In this document: positions 61,250-64,000 of the stretch, piece by piece
Layout of the letters: each line of letters begins with the position of its first letter
How positions within the stretch are numbered: the stretch's first letter is position 1
From: VRUE01 sp044867645
Lineage (GTDB): Bacteria; Actinomycetota; Thermoleophilia; Solirubrobacterales; 70-9
Assembly: GCA_044867645.1 (NCBI GenBank)
Contig: JBIOVI010000011.1
Coordinates: 32,809 to 96,808, forward strand
Direction of reading: 5' to 3'
Length of the DNA: 64,000 bases
Notes under the pieces: model-generated
Seen by the model: only the letters and a program-made list of their open reading frames with translations
Databases searched by the model: none
What the model was told of the DNA's origin: nothing
Translations under genes and position numbers: made by a program

Positions 61250-62455
61250 TCAGGCCAGCGAACAGCGAGCCTGGTAGATCGAGAGAAAACCGTTCTCGAA
61301 GCCGTTGCGTGCGGCGCGCAGGTAGAGGCGCCAGACGCGGACGCGTTCGGGACCGGCGAGGCGCAACGCCTCGTCCAGGTTCTCGTCGAGGCGCCGGGCC
61401 CAGTGACGCAGCGTCTCCGCATAGTCGGCGCCGTGCTCGGAGACGTGGCGGGTGACGAAGCCCGCCCGTTCCAGCGCGAGCAGGACGCGCGAGAGGTGGA
61501 TCGGTTCGCCATCGGGGAAGACGTAGCGCTCGGAGAAGGCGCCGGCGTCGGGGTCGGAGTGGCGGAGGCGGGCGATGCCGTGGTTGAGCAGGCGCCCGCC
61601 CGGCTCCAGCAGGCTGGCGAGGGTGCGCGCATAGACGTCGATCTGCTCCTCGCCCACGTGCTCGACCATGCCGATCGAGGCGATCGCGTCGAAGCGCTCA
61701 CCGGCCAGGTCGCGGTAGTCCATGACGCGGATCTCGACCCGGTCGGCGACGCCGGCCTCCTCCGCTCGTCGCCGGGCTTTCTCGGCCTGCGGCGGTGAGA
61801 GCGTGATGCCGACCACGCTGGCACCGTGCCTGGTCGCCGCCCAGAGCGGGAAGCTGCCCCAGCCGCAGCCGACGTCGAGCACTCGGTCACCCTCTTTGAG
61901 GGCCAGCTTGCGGGCGACGGTCTCGAGCTTCTCTTCCTGCGCCTCCTCGAGCGTTTTCGCGCCCTCGGCGAAGAAGGCGCAGCTGTAGGTCATCGACTCG
62001 TCGAGGAAGAGAGCGAAGAAGTCGTTGGAGACGTCGTAGTGATGGCGAACGGCGCGGGCGTCGCGCTCCTTGCTGTGGCGGCGACCGCTGAGCACCAGCT
62101 CGGCGGCGGGGCGACCGGGCGGCCGCGTCAACCCGGCGGCACGAACGGCGCCGAGCAGTAGGCGGGCCTTGTCGCCACCCTCCAGGGCTGGCGGCTGCCA
62201 GGTATCGAGCAGCTCGATCACCGCGTCCATGTCGTCGACCTCGATCTCGCCGCTGACATAGGCCCGCCCGAGCCCCAGCTGGCCCGGCGCCCGCAGCACG
62301 TGCGCCGCCGCTCGTGGCGAGCGCACGTAGAAGGTCGGTCCGTCGCCGTTGGTCGCGGGCAGCCGCGTCCCGTCCCAGAACTCGACCGCAAAAGGACGCT
62401 CGGGGATCCGCGCTTCGATCTCGTGGCGCAGTGGCGCCGTGTTTGCAAAGGGCAT
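61250..62455 (-). CDS. cfa: Cyclopropane-fatty-acyl-phospholipid synthase family
   Basis: A 401-residue SAM-dependent methyltransferase. N-terminal lipid-binding part, then VRHHYDVSNDFFALFLDESM near 135-154 (typical CFA synthase), SAM motif VLDVGCGWGSFPLWAA near 194-209, and AIASIGMVEHVGEEQIDVY near 260-278. It adds methylene or methyl groups to unsaturated acyl chains of membrane lipids. Divergent from a fatty acid desaturase, which would make its substrate. Confidence 0.93.
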   Translation of the reverse strand: MPFANTAPLRHEIEARIPERPFAVEFWDGTRLPATNGDGPTFYVRSPRAAAHVLRAPGQLGLGRAYVSGEIEVDDMDAVIELLDTWQPPALEGGDKARLLLGAVRAAGLTRPPGRPAAELVLSGRRHSKERDARAVRHHYDVSNDFFALFLDESMTYSCAFFAEGAKTLEEAQEEKLETVARKLALKEGDRVLDVGCGWGSFPLWAATRHGASVVGITLSPPQAEKARRRAEEAGVADRVEIRVMDYRDLAGERFDAIASIGMVEHVGEEQIDVYARTLASLLEPGGRLLNHGIARLRHSDPDAGAFSERYVFPDGEPIHLSRVLLALERAGFVTRHVSEHGADYAETLRHWARRLDENLDEALRLAGPERVRVWRLYLRAARNGFENGFLSIYQARCSLA

Positions 62456-62534
62456 CGCCGCACCTTAATACGTGGCCTTGGTCCGCCACACGCGTTTACC
62501 TTTCCTGTCGTGCGGGCGCGTATGATCGCCACTG

Positions 62535-63461
62535 ATGGCTGGCGCGGGGCTACTCCCATCCGACATTCAGCCGGTTGCCAACGAGACGCGCGACCGGATC
62601 ATCACCGGCTTCGTCACGCTGGTGCCGTTCGTCGCGATCGGTCTCGCCGGCTGGCAGGTCTGGGGTAAAGCGCTGCACTGGAGCGACGTCTTCCTCTTCG
62701 TCGGGATGTATGTGTTCACCGGGTTGGGGATCACGGTCGGCTTTCATCGTCACCTCACCCACCGCAGCTTCAAGGCCAAGCGCTGGCTGCATGGGCTGCT
62801 GGCGATCCTCGGCTCGGCGGCGATCGAGGGTCCGGTCATCTCCTGGGTCGCCGACCATCGCAAGCACCACGCCTTCTCCGACGAAGAGGGCGATCCGCAC
62901 AGCCCCCACGTCGATCACGGCCACGGCTGGAGCGGCGCCATGCGCGGTCTCTTCCACGCCCACATGGGATGGCTCTTCATCCATACCCAGCGCGGCAACA
63001 AGGAACGCTTCGCGCCCGACTTGATCAAGGATCCGGTGATCAACTGGGTCGACCGCACCTTCCTGCTCTGGGCGATCGGCGGCCTCCTACTGCCCTTCGC
63101 GCTCGGCTGGGCGATCGGTGGCACGCTCTTCGCGGCGCTCACCGGTCTGCTCTGGGGCGGTCTGGTCCGTGTCTTCGTCCTCCACCACTTCACCTACAGC
63201 ATCAACTCGCTCTGCCACACCTTCGGCCGGCGCGAATTCGAGACCAGCGACCACTCGCGCAACCTGGCGCTGATCGCGATCCCGACCCTCGGCGAGGCCT
63301 ACCACAACAGCCACCACGCCTTCCCGACCTCGGCCACCCATGGCCTGCGCTGGTACCAGGTCGACATCTCCGCCCTGATCATCGACGGGCTGGAGAAGAC
63401 CGGGCTCGCCTGGGACGTCGTCCGCGTCAGTCCCGAGCGGATGGCTTCTAAAGCCGCTTAG
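62535..63461 (+). CDS. Acyl-CoA/acyl-lipid delta-9-type fatty acid desaturase
   Basis: A 308-residue membrane di-iron desaturase. Three histidine boxes: HRHLTHRSF near 72-80, DHRKHHAFSD near 109-118 and HNSHHAFPTS near 257-266. Four membrane helices in the expected places. It introduces a double bond into saturated acyl chains, giving the substrate of the divergent CFA synthase. ATG 62535. The 79-base gap between the two genes holds both promoters and a small GTGGC/GCCAC hairpin. Confidence 0.93.
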   Translation: MAGAGLLPSDIQPVANETRDRIITGFVTLVPFVAIGLAGWQVWGKALHWSDVFLFVGMYVFTGLGITVGFHRHLTHRSFKAKRWLHGLLAILGSAAIEGPVISWVADHRKHHAFSDEEGDPHSPHVDHGHGWSGAMRGLFHAHMGWLFIHTQRGNKERFAPDLIKDPVINWVDRTFLLWAIGGLLLPFALGWAIGGTLFAALTGLLWGGLVRVFVLHHFTYSINSLCHTFGRREFETSDHSRNLALIAIPTLGEAYHNSHHAFPTSATHGLRWYQVDISALIIDGLEKTGLAWDVVRVSPERMASKAA

Positions 63462-64000
63462 GGCGCTTCCTCGGCTTCATACCAGTCGATCCAGCCGTCG
63501 CACGCCTGTGAGAGCGGCACCGTGCGGTGCGGCGCGGCCGGGACCGCGACCAGCTCGCCTAGGTAGGCCTTACCGTCGTAGCCGGCGAGGCTCTGCAGGG
63601 CGCTTGCCTCGGCGGTCTCGACCGTGAAGCGGACTTTGCCGCCCTCGCTCTCGAAGCGGCCGGCGGGCCAGAACTGACCGTTGTTGCCGAGGCTGATCGT
63701 GTTCGGTCGCTGGCCGTCGAGCGCCGCCTTCAGGTCTTCCTGGAAGCCCGGAGACGAGAGGGTCAGGTCGACCGGCGAGAAGTACTGCAGCGAGAGGTTC
63801 CAGCTGCCAGCCGGCAGCCGCAGCGACTGCGAGGTCGCGGCGCCGGTCTCGAGGATGCTGCCCTCGTCCCAGGCGTCTTTGTGGCCGATGACGACGTCGG
63901 GGAAGAGGCCGGCGCGGCCCTGGTTGGCGAGCAGGATTCGCACCTCCGGCGCGGCACAGCCGGCCAGGGCCCCGGCCTCGGTCCCCTCCAGCAGGACGTG
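63458..64000 (-). CDS. C-terminal part of unidentified beta-rich protein (5' end off right edge)
   Basis: The frame is open from the right edge to a TAA at 63458 (180 codons visible), so the N-terminus is missing; an internal GTG at 63943 is unlikely to be the true start because coding-like sequence continues upstream. The visible part is beta-rich (SQSLRLPAGSWNLSLQYFSP, RFESEGGKVRFTVE) and ends PLSQACDGWIDWYEAEEAP. No family recognised; it could be the extracytoplasmic tail of a membrane protein. Its stop overlaps the desaturase stop by four bases (convergent). Confidence 0.7.
   Translation of the reverse strand, partial: HVLLEGTEAGALAGCAAPEVRILLANQGRAGLFPDVVIGHKDAWDEGSILETGAATSQSLRLPAGSWNLSLQYFSPVDLTLSSPGFQEDLKAALDGQRPNTISLGNNGQFWPAGRFESEGGKVRFTVETAEASALQSLAGYDGKAYLGELVAVPAAPHRTVPLSQACDGWIDWYEAEEAP

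Noticed and set aside
1..64000. CRISPR arrays, rRNA genes, transposase genes
   Set aside because: No regularly spaced direct repeats, no rRNA-like sequence and no transposase or integrase motifs were seen on either strand.

Overview
The window is high-GC DNA (roughly 65-70% by eye) with dense, short-spaced genes, many GTG/TTG starts and 4-base start/stop overlaps. Gene content (cydAB, Efe iron uptake, MMPL exporters, a Ser/Thr kinase with an extracellular propeller, Cys-patterned secreted proteins, an IdeR/DtxR-type iron box) fits an actinobacterium, most likely Thermoleophilia/Solirubrobacterales. That placement is inferred, not proven. I saw no rRNA, CRISPR array or transposase gene.

Layout. 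1-1170: 5' part of an MFS drug exporter leaving the left edge. 1171-4392: a lower-GC segment with four unrecognised small genes and about 0.9 kb without genes, ending at the 3' end of tRNA-Ser(UGA); it looks like an old island without an integrase. 4559-14955: MFS exporter, aldonolactone oxidase, PLP-dependent deaminase/aldolase, tRNA-Ser(GCU), a convergent SGNH hydrolase/acyltransferase-3 pair, P450, pyruvate kinase, thioesterase, enoyl-CoA hydratase, tRNA-Arg(ACG). 14994-18470: ArsR regulator divergent from an MMPL exporter, an atypically low-GC secreted protein, and a frameshifted M23 peptidase remnant. 18624-29715: phosphoesterase, a Vps62-like/membrane fusion, aldo-keto reductase, a 163-base hairpin element, Baeyer-Villiger-type monooxygenase, LtrA, and an MBL/SRPBCC/GNAT/propeller operon. 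29726-36834: GH26-like protein, compact RecQ, and an efeU-efeB-efeO-efeO-like iron locus with two matching iron boxes. 36870-54783: central carbon metabolism (zwf divergent from gnd-pgl; rpiA; tkt-tal-pgi followed directly by cydAB and a HAD phosphatase), interrupted by a likely HTH/nucleotidyltransferase toxin-antitoxin pair and by a phospho-signalling group (FHA-HTH protein, TolB-like propeller, Ser/Thr kinase). 54963-64000: a secreted four-repeat protein fused operonically to a large MMPL exporter, an HTH regulator, cyclopropane-fatty-acid synthase divergent from a fatty acid desaturase, and a gene leaving the right edge.

How parts fit together. The pentose-phosphate genes supply sugar phosphates and reduced cofactor; both dehydrogenases lack the basic residues usual for NADP binding, so they may make NADH, and cydAB next to the non-oxidative branch could reoxidise it. 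The FHA gene and the kinase gene, which would form a phospho-Thr reader/writer pair, each carry the same unusual hairpin (shared stem and shared loop motif) 21-26 bases before their start; this is the strongest candidate for something undescribed. The Efe locus is probably repressed by an IdeR/DtxR protein encoded elsewhere. The 54-63 kb block appears devoted to the envelope and its lipids.
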